NCBI RefSeq assembly: GCF_018131225.1
Contig: NZ_JAFCMM010000001.1
Location: 248,001 to 312,000 of the forward strand
Origin: Bradyrhizobium sp. U87765 SZCCT0048
GTDB taxonomy: Bacteria; Pseudomonadota; Alphaproteobacteria; Rhizobiales; Xanthobacteraceae
Length of the DNA stretch: 64,000 nucleotides
Direction of reading: 5' to 3'
Positions 18,460 to 26,730 of this stretch are shown piece after piece (within the stretch, counting starts at the first letter, position 1; each line of letters opens with the position of its first letter). Both the position numbers and the translations under genes were made by a program. The notes under the pieces were generated by a model. It made no database searches. It had not been told where the DNA came from and was given only the letters and a program-made list of their open reading frames with translations.

Positions 18460-19134
18460 TCAGGCCGCCGCACGACCTTCGAGCGACAGCACGAAGGCCT
18501 GGTGGGTTGTCATGAAATTGCGCAACAGGTCTGGATAAGCTGAGCTGACGGCCTGCTGGACCGACGGCCGCTCCGCGAGGCTGGCGCGCCAGCGATTGAG
18601 CTTCGGCTTGCCGGTAAAGATGCCGAAATCGCCGATGCCATCGATGACGTCGAAATAACGGAACGCCGGCGCGAACACCGCATCGACCAGCGAAAACGCC
18701 GCTCCGTCGAACCATGGCTGCGCCACAAGGCGGGTCTCCAGCCGCGCGAACTTCTGCTCCAGCGCGGTGACCTTGGCACGGAATGTCGCCTCGTCCTTCG
18801 CGGTCTCCAGCCCCCAGATGTCGCCGAGCGCGGCCGAGTTGAACTCGATCCAGCCACGATGCTCGGCGCGCGCGAGCGGATCGGCTGGGTGCAGCGGCTG
18901 GGGCTGCGTCTCCTCGAGATATTCGAGAATCACGGCGGACTCGAAGATCGCTGTGTCGCCGACCTGCAGCACCGGGGTCTTGCCGAGCGGCGAGATCGCC
19001 AGAAACCAGTCCGGCTTGTTGGCGAGATCGATATCGACCCGCTCGAACGGCACGCCTTTCTCGGCGAGCGCGATGGCGACGCGCTGGACGTAAGGGCAGA
19101 GCTTGTGGCTGATGAGCTTCAATGCGGCGGGCAT
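18460..19134 (-). CDS. Glutathione S-transferase family protein
   Basis: A 224-residue protein with the thioredoxin-like N-domain (LKLISHKLCPYVQRVAIALAE), in which CPYV is the redox-type active site. The glutathione-contact pieces are LGKTPVLQVGD and FESAVILEYLEE. An all-helical C-domain follows. A CPxx site and this form suggest an omega/lambda-like or DHAR-like transferase. The substrate is unknown. The start ATG has a strong GGGAGG 6 bases upstream. A consensus promoter with two ATGCA palindromes lies 25-70 bases before the ATG, so expression is probably under a dedicated repressor. Confidence 0.88.
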   Translation of the reverse strand: MPAALKLISHKLCPYVQRVAIALAEKGVPFERVDIDLANKPDWFLAISPLGKTPVLQVGDTAIFESAVILEYLEETQPQPLHPADPLARAEHRGWIEFNSAALGDIWGLETAKDEATFRAKVTALEQKFARLETRLVAQPWFDGAAFSLVDAVFAPAFRYFDVIDGIGDFGIFTGKPKLNRWRASLAERPSVQQAVSSAYPDLLRNFMTTHQAFVLSLEGRAAA

Positions 19135-19158
19135 GGCATCCTCCCTGCGGACCCGAAT

Positions 19159-19176
19159 TCAATGCAAGTGCATTGA
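19159..19176. promoter_or_regulatory. Operator-like palindrome O1 before the GST gene
   Basis: TCAATGCA-AG-TGCATTGA: perfect 8-base arms around a 2-base centre. It overlaps the -10 element and start-site zone of the GST promoter, a position typical of repressor binding. The form resembles sites of MarR- or TetR-type dimers, but no regulator gene is adjacent. Confidence 0.65.
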
Positions 19177-19204
19177 TTAGGATGCAGCTGCATGAATTTG
19201 TCAA
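19176..19204 (-). promoter_or_regulatory. Sigma-70-like promoter of the GST gene
   Basis: On the minus strand, TTGACA (19204-19199), a 17-base spacer and CCTAAT (19181-19176). The -35 is a perfect consensus. The start site would fall near 19168, leaving a 5' leader of about 34 bases. The spacer holds the second palindrome. Confidence 0.6.
19182..19193. promoter_or_regulatory. Operator-like palindrome O2 between -35 and -10 of the GST gene
   Basis: ATGCAGCTGCAT, a perfect 12-base palindrome inside the promoter spacer. Its centre lies 20 bases from that of O1, so both would face nearly the same side of the helix. It shares the ATGCA half-site with O1. A further TCAATGC half-site begins at 19201. 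Confidence 0.6.
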
Positions 19205-19248
19205 TGCGCGGGCGATGCGCTCAAGGCGACGTGATCAGGGCAACGTGA

Positions 19249-20352
19249 TCAGGGCCGGGCGATGATGCCGCCGGTGGTCGGCGTCGGCACGCCCGTGGTC
19301 GCGGGATAGCTGAGCGGCAGCCCCTGCAGGCTGCGGGCGGCCAGGAACGCGAATGCCTGCGCCTCGAGGGCGTCGCCGGCCCAGCCGAGCGCGTCCGCGG
19401 TCTCCACCCGCGCCGGAGCGAGGCGCTCGCGCAGCAGCCGCATCATCATCCGGTTGCGGGCGCCGCCGCCAGCCACGATCCAGTCCGTCGGCGCTTTCGG
19501 CAGATGCGGCACGATCGATGCGATGGCTTCGACCGTGAACGCGGTCAGGGTTGCCGCACCGTCGGCGGCTGTCAGGTTCGGCAATTGCAGGGAAGCGAAC
19601 TGGTTGCGGTCGAGCGATTTGGGCGATGGCTGGGCGAAGAACGGGTGCTGCAGCGCGCGCGCGATCCAGCTGGCATCGACATCGCCCTGTGCCGCGAGCC
19701 GGCCGTCCTGGTCGAACGGCTGTCCCGTGGTGCGAAACATGTAGTCATCGAGCAGCGCGTTGCCGGGACCGGTGTCGCAGGCGATCAGCGCGTCATAGCC
19801 GTCGATGTAGGTGATGTTGGAGACCCCGCCGATATTGAGTACGGCGATGGGACCGGCGCGACCGAGAGCGGTCGCAAGCGCCCGGTGATAGACCGGAACC
19901 AGCGGCGCCCCCTGCCCGCCGGCAGCAACGTCCGCCGCCCGGAAATCGTGCATCACGGGAATATGAATCGCGCGGGCCAGCGCAAGGCCATCGCCGATCT
20001 GGACGGTCATGCGCTGCGCCGGCCTGTGCAGCACCGTCTGGCCATGGAAGCCGACGATGTCGACGGCCTCGCGCGCGATCTGGTGCTGGGCCGTAAAGGC
20101 GGCGACCGCTTCGGCATGGGCGACCGTGACCGCCTGCTCGGCTGCATACAGCGCGCCCGGGCGGGCGTCGCGGTGCGACAGCGCCGTCGCCTCCGCCAGC
20201 GCCTGGCGCAACAGCGAGCGCTCCTGCTCCGTGTAGGGACGGTATCCGGAAGGCCCGAACGACATCACCTGTTTGCCGTCGGTCTCGATCAGCGCGACAT
20301 CCACCCCGTCCAGCGAGGTGCCGCTCATCAGCCCGATTGCCGTCATCACCAT
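19249..20352 (-). CDS. anmK: Anhydro-N-acetylmuramic acid kinase
   Basis: A 367-residue kinase of murein recycling. It opens and phosphorylates 1,6-anhydro-MurNAc to MurNAc-6-phosphate with ATP in the cytosol. GLMSGTSLDGVDVAL at the N-terminus is the family phosphate-binding site. IVGFHGQTVLH, VMHDFRAADVAAGGQGAPL, LNIGGVSNIT and DTGPGNALLD are further family motifs, with VAGGGARN near the end. ATG at 20352 or 20346 (MTAIGLMSG) may be the true start, and the latter fits the family better. It is divergent from tyrS, an arrangement I recall from related alphaproteobacteria. Confidence 0.95.
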   Translation of the reverse strand: MVMTAIGLMSGTSLDGVDVALIETDGKQVMSFGPSGYRPYTEQERSLLRQALAEATALSHRDARPGALYAAEQAVTVAHAEAVAAFTAQHQIAREAVDIVGFHGQTVLHRPAQRMTVQIGDGLALARAIHIPVMHDFRAADVAAGGQGAPLVPVYHRALATALGRAGPIAVLNIGGVSNITYIDGYDALIACDTGPGNALLDDYMFRTTGQPFDQDGRLAAQGDVDASWIARALQHPFFAQPSPKSLDRNQFASLQLPNLTAADGAATLTAFTVEAIASIVPHLPKAPTDWIVAGGGARNRMMMRLLRERLAPARVETADALGWAGDALEAQAFAFLAARSLQGLPLSYPATTGVPTPTTGGIIARP

Positions 20353-20423
20353 GGCAATGGCCTTTTTCGCAGCGGGTTCCCTCTCCAGGAGGCGCTTGGC
20401 GGCGACCTCGGCAGGAACCTAAC

Positions 20424-20451
20424 CTTGTATCCAACTTCCAGTTCTTATAAT
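20424..20451 (+). promoter_or_regulatory. Candidate tyrS promoter
   Basis: A perfect TATAAT (20446-20451), with CTTGTA/TTGTAT 15-16 bases upstream as the -35. It would start transcription near 20458, about 75 bases before the tyrS ATG. The tight spacing makes the -35 uncertain. Confidence 0.5.
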
Positions 20452-20534
20452 GCCACAAGGAGCATCCTCGCGGCAGATCTCCCGGCCGGCGTCGTTCAGA
20501 GCGGTTACCATTTTATCAAACAGACCTAAGAGAC

Positions 20535-21788
20535 ATGACGGCTTTTAAATCGGATTTTCTCAACGTGCTGCAGAGCCGCGGCTTCATCCATCAGGTCTCG
20601 GAGCCCGAGGCCCTGGACGCGCTCGCGCAGAAGGGTCGCATCACCGGCTATATCGGGTTCGACTGCACCGCCGACTCACTGCATGTCGGCCATCTGCTGC
20701 AGATCATGATGCTGCGCTGGATGCAGCAGACCGGCCACCAGCCGATCGCCCTGATGGGCGGCGGCACCACGCGCGTCGGCGACCCCTCGGGCAAGGACGA
20801 GAGCCGCAAGATCCTGTCCAGCGACGACATCGCCCACAACCTCGCCGGGATCCGCACGATCTTCACCCGCTTCCTGACGTTCGGCAGCGGGCCGAACGAT
20901 GCGCTGATGATCAACAACAATGACTGGCTCGGCCCGCTCAACTATATCGACTTCCTGCGCGACGTCGGCAAGCATTTCTCGGTCAACCGCATGCTGTCGT
21001 TCGACAGCGTCAAGCTGCGGCTGGAGCGCCAGCACGAGCTGTCGTTCCTCGAATTCAACTACATGATCCTGCAGGCCTACGATTTCGTCGAGCTCTACAA
21101 GCGCACCGGCTGCGTGCTGCAGATGGGCGGCTCGGACCAGTGGGGCAACATCGTCAACGGCATCGACCTCGGCCGCCGCATGGCGAATGCGCAGCTGTTC
21201 GCGCTGACTTCGCCGCTGCTCACGACCGCGAGCGGCGCCAAGATGGGCAAGACGGCCGCTGGCGCTGTGTGGCTCAACGCCGACCGCCTCAGCGTCTATG
21301 ACTACTGGCAGTTCTGGCGCAACACCGAAGACGCCGACGTCGAACGCTTCCTCAAGCTGTTCACGACGCTGCCGCTCGACGATGTCGCGCGCCTCGGCGC
21401 GCTGCAGGGCCAGGAGATCAACGAGGCCAAGAAAGTGCTGGCGACGGAAGCGACCGCGCTGGTGCATGGCCGCGAGGCCGCCGACGCCGCTGCCGAAACC
21501 GCGCGTCGCACCTTCGAGGAAGGCGCCATCGCCGAGAGCCTGCCGACGCTGAGCGTGCCGAAGGCCGAGTTCGACGCCGGCATCGGCGTGCTGGCGCTGT
21601 TCGTCAAGGCCGGCCTCGTCGCCTCCAACGGCGAAGCCCGTCGCCAGATCAAGGGCGGCGGCCTGCGCATCAACGATGCGCCGATCGCCGACGAGAAGCT
21701 GACTGTCGACGCCAGCCAGCTGACGCCCGAGGGCGTCGTGAAACTGTCGCTGGGACGCAAGAAGCATGTGCTGGTGCGCCCGGACTGA
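20535..21788 (+). CDS. tyrS: Tyrosyl-tRNA synthetase
   Basis: A 417-residue class I aminoacyl-tRNA synthetase that charges tRNA-Tyr. The HIGH-type signature is in [12 protein letters not shown] near residue 50, the tyrosine pocket is in [13 protein letters not shown] and [16 protein letters not shown], and the KMSKS-type loop reads AKMGKT. The C-terminal S4-like RNA-binding domain covers about residues 350-415 ([22 protein letters not shown]). Length and motif form fit the TyrRS of proteobacteria. It stands alone; the next gene converges on it. Confidence 0.97.
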   Translation: MTAFKSDFLNVLQSRGFIHQVSEPEALDALAQKGRITGYIGFDCTADSLHVGHLLQIMMLRWMQQTGHQPIALMGGGTTRVGDPSGKDESRKILSSDDIAHNLAGIRTIFTRFLTFGSGPNDALMINNNDWLGPLNYIDFLRDVGKHFSVNRMLSFDSVKLRLERQHELSFLEFNYMILQAYDFVELYKRTGCVLQMGGSDQWGNIVNGIDLGRRMANAQLFALTSPLLTTASGAKMGKTAAGAVWLNADRLSVYDYWQFWRNTEDADVERFLKLFTTLPLDDVARLGALQGQEINEAKKVLATEATALVHGREAADAAAETARRTFEEGAIAESLPTLSVPKAEFDAGIGVLALFVKAGLVASNGEARRQIKGGGLRINDAPIADEKLTVDASQLTPEGVVKLSLGRKKHVLVRPD

Positions 21789-21822
21789 AACGGGCACACA
21801 CACCGTCTCCGGGGAAAGCATG

Positions 21823-21846
21823 AGGTCGCCGCAACGACGGCGACCT
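21823..21846. terminator. Hairpin between tyrS and the AsmA-like gene
   Basis: A 9-bp stem AGGTCGCCG / CGGCGACCT with a 6-base loop, between two convergent stop codons. There is no T-run, so its role as a terminator is only likely. Confidence 0.4.
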
Positions 21847-21847
21847 G

Positions 21848-24800
21848 TCAGTTCGGCGGCGGGAAATTGTCGTTGGGAACACTCTGCCGTCCGGTGCCGA
21901 AGTCGAAGATCTTGCGCAGCACGCCGGGCGCCATGGCCGAGATCGGGTTGACCCGCAGCACCGGCGCCCCCGGGGTGCCGACCACCTCATAGGTGAGGCC
22001 GATCAGCCCCTCGTTGCTGCCGCCCCCGAGCACGAGGCCGACGATCGGAATCTGGCCGAACATGTTGTTGAGGCCATACATTGGCACGAAGGTGCCGCTC
22101 ATCCGCACCTGGTTGGCGGGATAGTTGATGTTGCCCTCGATGGTCGCGCCGACCGTCGGGCCACGCAGAACGCCGTCGCGGATACTGAGCTGGCCGCTCT
22201 GGCGCGTGAACTCGGCCCGCATGTGGGAGAAGGCAACGCCGCTGGAGCCGGTCGCCGGACCGTTGGCGACGACGCGGTCGAGCGCCGCCTCGCCCTTCAC
22301 CGAGAAATCACGAACGTTCAGCAGGCCTTCCTGGGCTGACGCCGCGTCGGACGCCGGCGGATCCATCGCCAGCCACATCCGTCCGCCGACCATTTTCTTG
22401 TAGACGTCGGCGAAACGAAACAGCGCTCCGGCATCGTTGGTTTCGAGGTAGAGCACCTCGCGGCCCTGCGCCTTGCCGCGGATGTCGCCGATCAACGGCG
22501 TGTCGCGGCCGATCTTGCCGTTGAGCTGGAATGACTTGATGACGCCGGCACGCCGCGACAGCTTGACGTCGATGCCGCGCAGGGCCTCGCCGTCATAGCC
22601 GGCGATCGCTCCCAGCTTGAGATCGAGATCGAGGTCGATCGTCTTCTGCTTGCTTTTGGTCTCGGCGTCGCGTCCCGATATCGCCGACTTGATGAAGTTG
22701 CGGGCGTCGAACACGTCGCCGCGCATCGTCACCTTCTGGGTGCCGTCGGGTGCCCGTTCCGCCTTGAGCGAGGCCTTGTCGCCCTCCGATGGCGAGAAGG
22801 TCGGGAATGTCGCGTTGAGCAGATCGCCGCTCTGGTCGAGTTCGACCGCGCCCTTGATCTGTGCGCCGCCGCCGTCGATGACGATGTCCTCAAGCCGCGT
22901 CGACTGGGGCTTCTGAACGACGTTGAACGCCATCTTGCCGGCCTTGCCGGGCATCTTCACCCAGCCCGGCAGGAGGTTGTCGACTTTCGCCGCAGTGAGA
23001 TCGACCTCGACGCCCAGCTTGTTCTCGCCGTCGGCGCCGCCGATCTTGCCGGAGAGCTTGACCGGGGTCGTGCCCGTCACGGTCGGGCCGAGGTCGGCCC
23101 CGAGCCGCGCCCGCCCGGCATCGTCGAGCGTTGCCTGCAGCTTGACGTCGGCATCGCCATCGGCCGGCTTGCGATAGTCGAGGCTCGCCGCCTGGCCACC
23201 GATCTTGACGTCGCCCTTGACCTGGTAGCCCTGATTGTTGGCGATGATCTTGAGCGCGTTGCTCTCGAGCTTCTGGTTCATCACCATCTTGTCGGCGGAG
23301 AAGCCGTTGAGGTCGACGTTGATGGCGTAGGTGGTATCCGCCTTGGTCAGTTCGTGCTTGATCGGCAGGCCCATCATGATCTGGGCCGTGACGTTGCCGC
23401 GGCTGGTGTTGGGATCGATCGGAACGCCGCTGCTGAACTCATTGAGACGGTTGGAGCCGAGAATCTCGGCCGCGGCTGGCACCGGCCCGTCGAGGCGGAA
23501 GCGCACGCGCGCCGGAGGCGGCTTGGGCACGAAGTCCGGAATCTCGAACACCAGGTCGGAAATGGTCAGGCGTCGGCCGGCCGGGGTGTCCACCGCCGCC
23601 TGTCCGATATTGATGGTTGCCGTGCGGCCGGTGACCCGGGCCTTCAGGTCGGCGTCGTGAAGGCCCGGCAGTTCATCGACAGGATGAATCGCGATATTGC
23701 TGCCGACAAAGGTGATGGCGAGGCCATCGTCCGGAATTGGCGGCCCGCTGCGTGACAGCGTATGCACCGGCGCGTTGACGCCGATCTCCATGCGCTGCAG
23801 CGTGCCCTTGTCGACGCGCTCGATGAGCCACTCGCGAACCTCGGGCACGATGATGATCGGCCAGATCCGCTTCAGCGCGTACACCGGCATCGGCGTGCCC
23901 GCGAGCCCCAGCGTCAGGCGCGGCTCCGACGTCGAATAGTCGAGGCTGCCGGACCCTGCGATGCTGATGTCGCCGTTGCCGAAATCCGCCTGGCTCAGCA
24001 GCACGCGCTTGTTGTCCGTATCGAAGCGCAGCCGCACCGCGATGCGGTTGAAGATCAGAGGATCGGAGCCGTTCTCGCTGCCGAACACGATGGTCCCGCC
24101 GCTGAAGCCGAGCTGCCAGTTCGCAACGCTGTCATTCGGCGGCTCGAGGTGCGCGAGCAGCGTGATACGGTTGCTGCCCGACACGATCTGGAACGGAGCC
24201 ACCATCACCCGCCGTCCGGCATCCCAGTCGACATTGATGTCGGCCTGGTCGATGTTCATCGGATATTCGGGCGTGTCGCGGTCGATGATCTGTCCGGCGC
24301 CGACGGACATCTTGCCGGACAGGAAGGTCGGCAGGCCGTCGCGACCGATCTCGCCGCGAATCCGTCCGGTCAGCGGCATGTCGGCGGTGAAGTTCAGCTC
24401 TTTCAGTCGCAGCGCCAGCAGGATGTTCTTGACCGGCACCTTGTCGGCCTGAATGTCGACTGAGCGCACGCCGCTGGCCGGCGCCCCGACCAGCACTTTC
24501 AGAAACCAGGGCGACTTGCCCTCCTCGCCAAGACTGAGCGCGACGCCGCCGCCGCGCGGACGGCGCAGGCTGAGGCTGATATTGGCGAAGGTCAGCCGAT
24601 TGCCGGAACGCTGGTCGTCGACGATCAGGTTGCCGTTCTTGAGGCCGATTTCGTCGAGGTTCTCGCCGTCGAGGCCACTCTTGCCGAGACTATCGAGCCA
24701 GTCGAGCGCCGCGAGGATACCTTGCACGCCGCCGTTGCGTGCAGCGCTTGTCGCCGCCGTCGAAACGGGAGACGGCGGGACAGTTGCCGGTGGCGACGGA

Positions 24801-25669
24801 GCCGCCTTGGCGGTCTGGGCGGGCGCAGGCCCAACGGCGGGTCCAGTCGCGGATCCAGACCCAGGTCCAGGCGCAGGTCGCGGCAGCGAAACTGGCGCCG
24901 CAGCCGTCGAAAGGGCGGCCGCGGTAGCCAGCGGCCGAGCGCTGTCGCCCGTGGAAACGATGACGCGGCCATCCGGCGTAATGCGGACCGAGAGCTCAGC
25001 GCCGACGAGATTGAGGCTCTCCGCGCGCAGGCGCCCCGTCATCAGCGCGGTTGGTGAAATCCGCACCTCGGCCTTGGGCGCGCTGGCGACGATAGCCCTG
25101 GCACGATCGCGAACCACGATATCGCGGATGCGCACCGCGATCCGGATCCGCCCGGTGCGCTCGATCTGGGTGCCGCCGACCTCGACGGTGTGGTCCTTGC
25201 CGAGGTTGTCCTCGATCGCGGTAACAAGCCAAGGGGTGATCGCGTCGAGACCGATCGGCCCCGTACCCAGCCGCCACCACAACACGCCGAAACCGCTGGC
25301 GGCGACGATCAGGAACACCCCGACGATCGTGACCAGCAGCCGCAGCGAGCGCGAGCCCCGGACGGCGCGGCCAAAGCTTTGCAGACCGTCGTCGAACCGG
25401 TCGAACATCGTGTCTGTCCGCCGCGCCAGAAGTCGCCGCGCGCGCGCGCCCGTCGCCTCCTCGTCGTGGTGCGACCAGTCGGTGTCGTCCCACTCGGGAG
25501 CGTGATCAGGGGCGCGGGGGCTCCGGGCCTGGTGGGGCTCGTGTCTTGCCATAGCCTCTCGGTTTGGCGCGTCTTGGTCCCGCAAACCCTGATTCTGGCG
25601 CGGACGCTGCGGTTGCTGATCGGCCGGGGCACGAGCGTCGGCGGAGAACGGTCGCTCGTTTGCCGGCAT
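21848..25669 (-). CDS. Large AsmA-like/DUF3971 membrane-anchored protein
   Basis: A protein of about 1,273 residues: a disordered cytosolic N-terminus (about 100 residues, Pro/Arg/Asp-rich), one transmembrane helix near residues 111-132 (LLVTIVGVFLIVAASGFGVLWW), then a very long beta-rich periplasmic part. The end, with VRMSGTFVPMYGLNNMFG, GLVLGGGSNEGLIGLTYEV and GTPGAPVLRVNPISAMAPG, is the AsmA-like C-terminal module. Relatives (YhdP, TamB, AsmA) form bridge-like tubes that move phospholipid to the outer membrane. A role in lipid transport or envelope integrity is therefore inferred. A stretch at about 195-250 is Pro/Ala-rich and low-complexity. ATG at 25669 is chosen (GGGGA 9 bases upstream); ATG 25678 and TTG 25696 are alternatives. 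Confidence 0.85.
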   Translation of the reverse strand: MPANERPFSADARAPADQQPQRPRQNQGLRDQDAPNREAMARHEPHQARSPRAPDHAPEWDDTDWSHHDEEATGARARRLLARRTDTMFDRFDDGLQSFGRAVRGSRSLRLLVTIVGVFLIVAASGFGVLWWRLGTGPIGLDAITPWLVTAIEDNLGKDHTVEVGGTQIERTGRIRIAVRIRDIVVRDRARAIVASAPKAEVRISPTALMTGRLRAESLNLVGAELSVRITPDGRVIVSTGDSARPLATAAALSTAAAPVSLPRPAPGPGSGSATGPAVGPAPAQTAKAAPSPPATVPPSPVSTAATSAARNGGVQGILAALDWLDSLGKSGLDGENLDEIGLKNGNLIVDDQRSGNRLTFANISLSLRRPRGGGVALSLGEEGKSPWFLKVLVGAPASGVRSVDIQADKVPVKNILLALRLKELNFTADMPLTGRIRGEIGRDGLPTFLSGKMSVGAGQIIDRDTPEYPMNIDQADINVDWDAGRRVMVAPFQIVSGSNRITLLAHLEPPNDSVANWQLGFSGGTIVFGSENGSDPLIFNRIAVRLRFDTDNKRVLLSQADFGNGDISIAGSGSLDYSTSEPRLTLGLAGTPMPVYALKRIWPIIIVPEVREWLIERVDKGTLQRMEIGVNAPVHTLSRSGPPIPDDGLAITFVGSNIAIHPVDELPGLHDADLKARVTGRTATINIGQAAVDTPAGRRLTISDLVFEIPDFVPKPPPARVRFRLDGPVPAAAEILGSNRLNEFSSGVPIDPNTSRGNVTAQIMMGLPIKHELTKADTTYAINVDLNGFSADKMVMNQKLESNALKIIANNQGYQVKGDVKIGGQAASLDYRKPADGDADVKLQATLDDAGRARLGADLGPTVTGTTPVKLSGKIGGADGENKLGVEVDLTAAKVDNLLPGWVKMPGKAGKMAFNVVQKPQSTRLEDIVIDGGGAQIKGAVELDQSGDLLNATFPTFSPSEGDKASLKAERAPDGTQKVTMRGDVFDARNFIKSAISGRDAETKSKQKTIDLDLDLKLGAIAGYDGEALRGIDVKLSRRAGVIKSFQLNGKIGRDTPLIGDIRGKAQGREVLYLETNDAGALFRFADVYKKMVGGRMWLAMDPPASDAASAQEGLLNVRDFSVKGEAALDRVVANGPATGSSGVAFSHMRAEFTRQSGQLSIRDGVLRGPTVGATIEGNINYPANQVRMSGTFVPMYGLNNMFGQIPIVGLVLGGGSNEGLIGLTYEVVGTPGAPVLRVNPISAMAPGVLRKIFDFGTGRQSVPNDNFPPPN

Positions 25670-25855
25670 CGCGGCCATTCCCCGGTTACGTGTCAATCCT
25701 ACGAGGCCGGGACGACCGGCGGTGCAAGAGATTCCCTTGCCAGCTTACCCTCCGGCAGCCAGATTTGCACCGCAGCCGGCGACAAGTCCCGGCCCACCCA
25801 CCGGACGAATCCCAAGCGATTCAAAGAGCCGTCGAAAGCGACGAAAGGAAGGCGT

Positions 25856-26626
25856 ATGTCCAAGGAAACGCGCAAGAAAACTTCGAAGCCGGCGCCCGCC
25901 CCGCGTTCCCGGGCCGCAACCAGGGGCAAGACCGGCGCGGCCACCGGATCTGGCGCCAAAATCCCACCTAAAATTGCACCCAAGACGACGTCCGGCGACC
26001 ATCCCGCGCCCCGATCAGCCAAGAACCTCGCCAAGAACCTCGCCAAGACACCCACCAAGACACCGACCAAGGCAGTCACAAAGGCAGTCGCCAAGACGGG
26101 CCCCAAGGCTGCCCCCAAGACTGCTCTCAAGGCGAAATCCGCTACGAGCGCAGCGCCGCAAATGGAACTGGCCGAAGGCCAGGCGGCTCCAGCGTTCCAG
26201 CTACCTCGCGACGGCGGCAAGACCCTGTCCCTGCGCGACTACGCGGGCCGCAATCTCGTGCTGTTCTTCTATCCCAAGGCCGACACGCCCGGCTGCACCC
26301 GCGAGGCCATGGATTTCAGCCGCCTTGCAGCCGACTTCGCCGCGGCCGATACGGACGTCGTCGGCGTTTCCGCCGACCCCGTAAAGAAGCAAGACTCATT
26401 TAAAAACAAACATAAGCTAGCAACTCCTCTTGCATCAGATGAGAATAAGGAGATGCTGGCCGCCTATGGCGCCTGGGGTGAAAAATCCATGTATGGCAGA
26501 GCCTTCATGGGCATTCTTCGCACAACGGTTCTGATCGGGAAAACCGGCAAGATCATCCGCGTCTGGCGCCACGTGAAGGTCGACGGCCATGCCGAAGCCG
26601 TGCTGGAGGCTGTTCGTTCGCTCTAG
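25856..26626 (+). CDS. bcp: Bcp-type peroxiredoxin with a basic N-terminal extension
   Basis: A 256-residue thiol peroxidase that reduces hydroperoxides. Residues 1-100 are Lys/Pro/Ala/Thr-rich and repetitive (NLAKNLAKTPTKTPTKAV), with no family domain. From about residue 103 there is a normal BCP/AhpC fold, with the peroxidatic cysteine in PKADTPGCTREAM (Cys147). The resolving cysteine five residues later in E. coli BCP is methionine here (Met152), so this is a 1-Cys type. The ATG at 25856 is preceded by AAAGGAAGG. Codons 176-199 are strikingly AT-rich compared with the rest of the gene. It is divergent from the AsmA-like gene. Confidence 0.9.
   Translation: MSKETRKKTSKPAPAPRSRAATRGKTGAATGSGAKIPPKIAPKTTSGDHPAPRSAKNLAKNLAKTPTKTPTKAVTKAVAKTGPKAAPKTALKAKSATSAAPQMELAEGQAAPAFQLPRDGGKTLSLRDYAGRNLVLFFYPKADTPGCTREAMDFSRLAADFAAADTDVVGVSADPVKKQDSFKNKHKLATPLASDENKEMLAAYGAWGEKSMYGRAFMGILRTTVLIGKTGKIIRVWRHVKVDGHAEAVLEAVRSL
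26381..26452. other. AT-rich patch inside the peroxiredoxin gene
   Basis: By my count these 72 bases hold about 26 G or C (36%), against roughly 65% in neighbouring coding DNA. They use codons rare elsewhere in the window (CTA, ACT, CCT, TCA, GCA, AAT). The reading frame stays open and the protein remains in the peroxiredoxin family. Confidence 0.75.
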
Positions 26627-26730
26627 GTTGACGGATTTCATTTTCCGAAAATTAACCATGGCTGGGTCAAATCGGCCCCCGGAGTAGATGCCCGCCGCTC
26701 ATGAGTCCGCGGCGGGTTCCGGGAGTGCTG

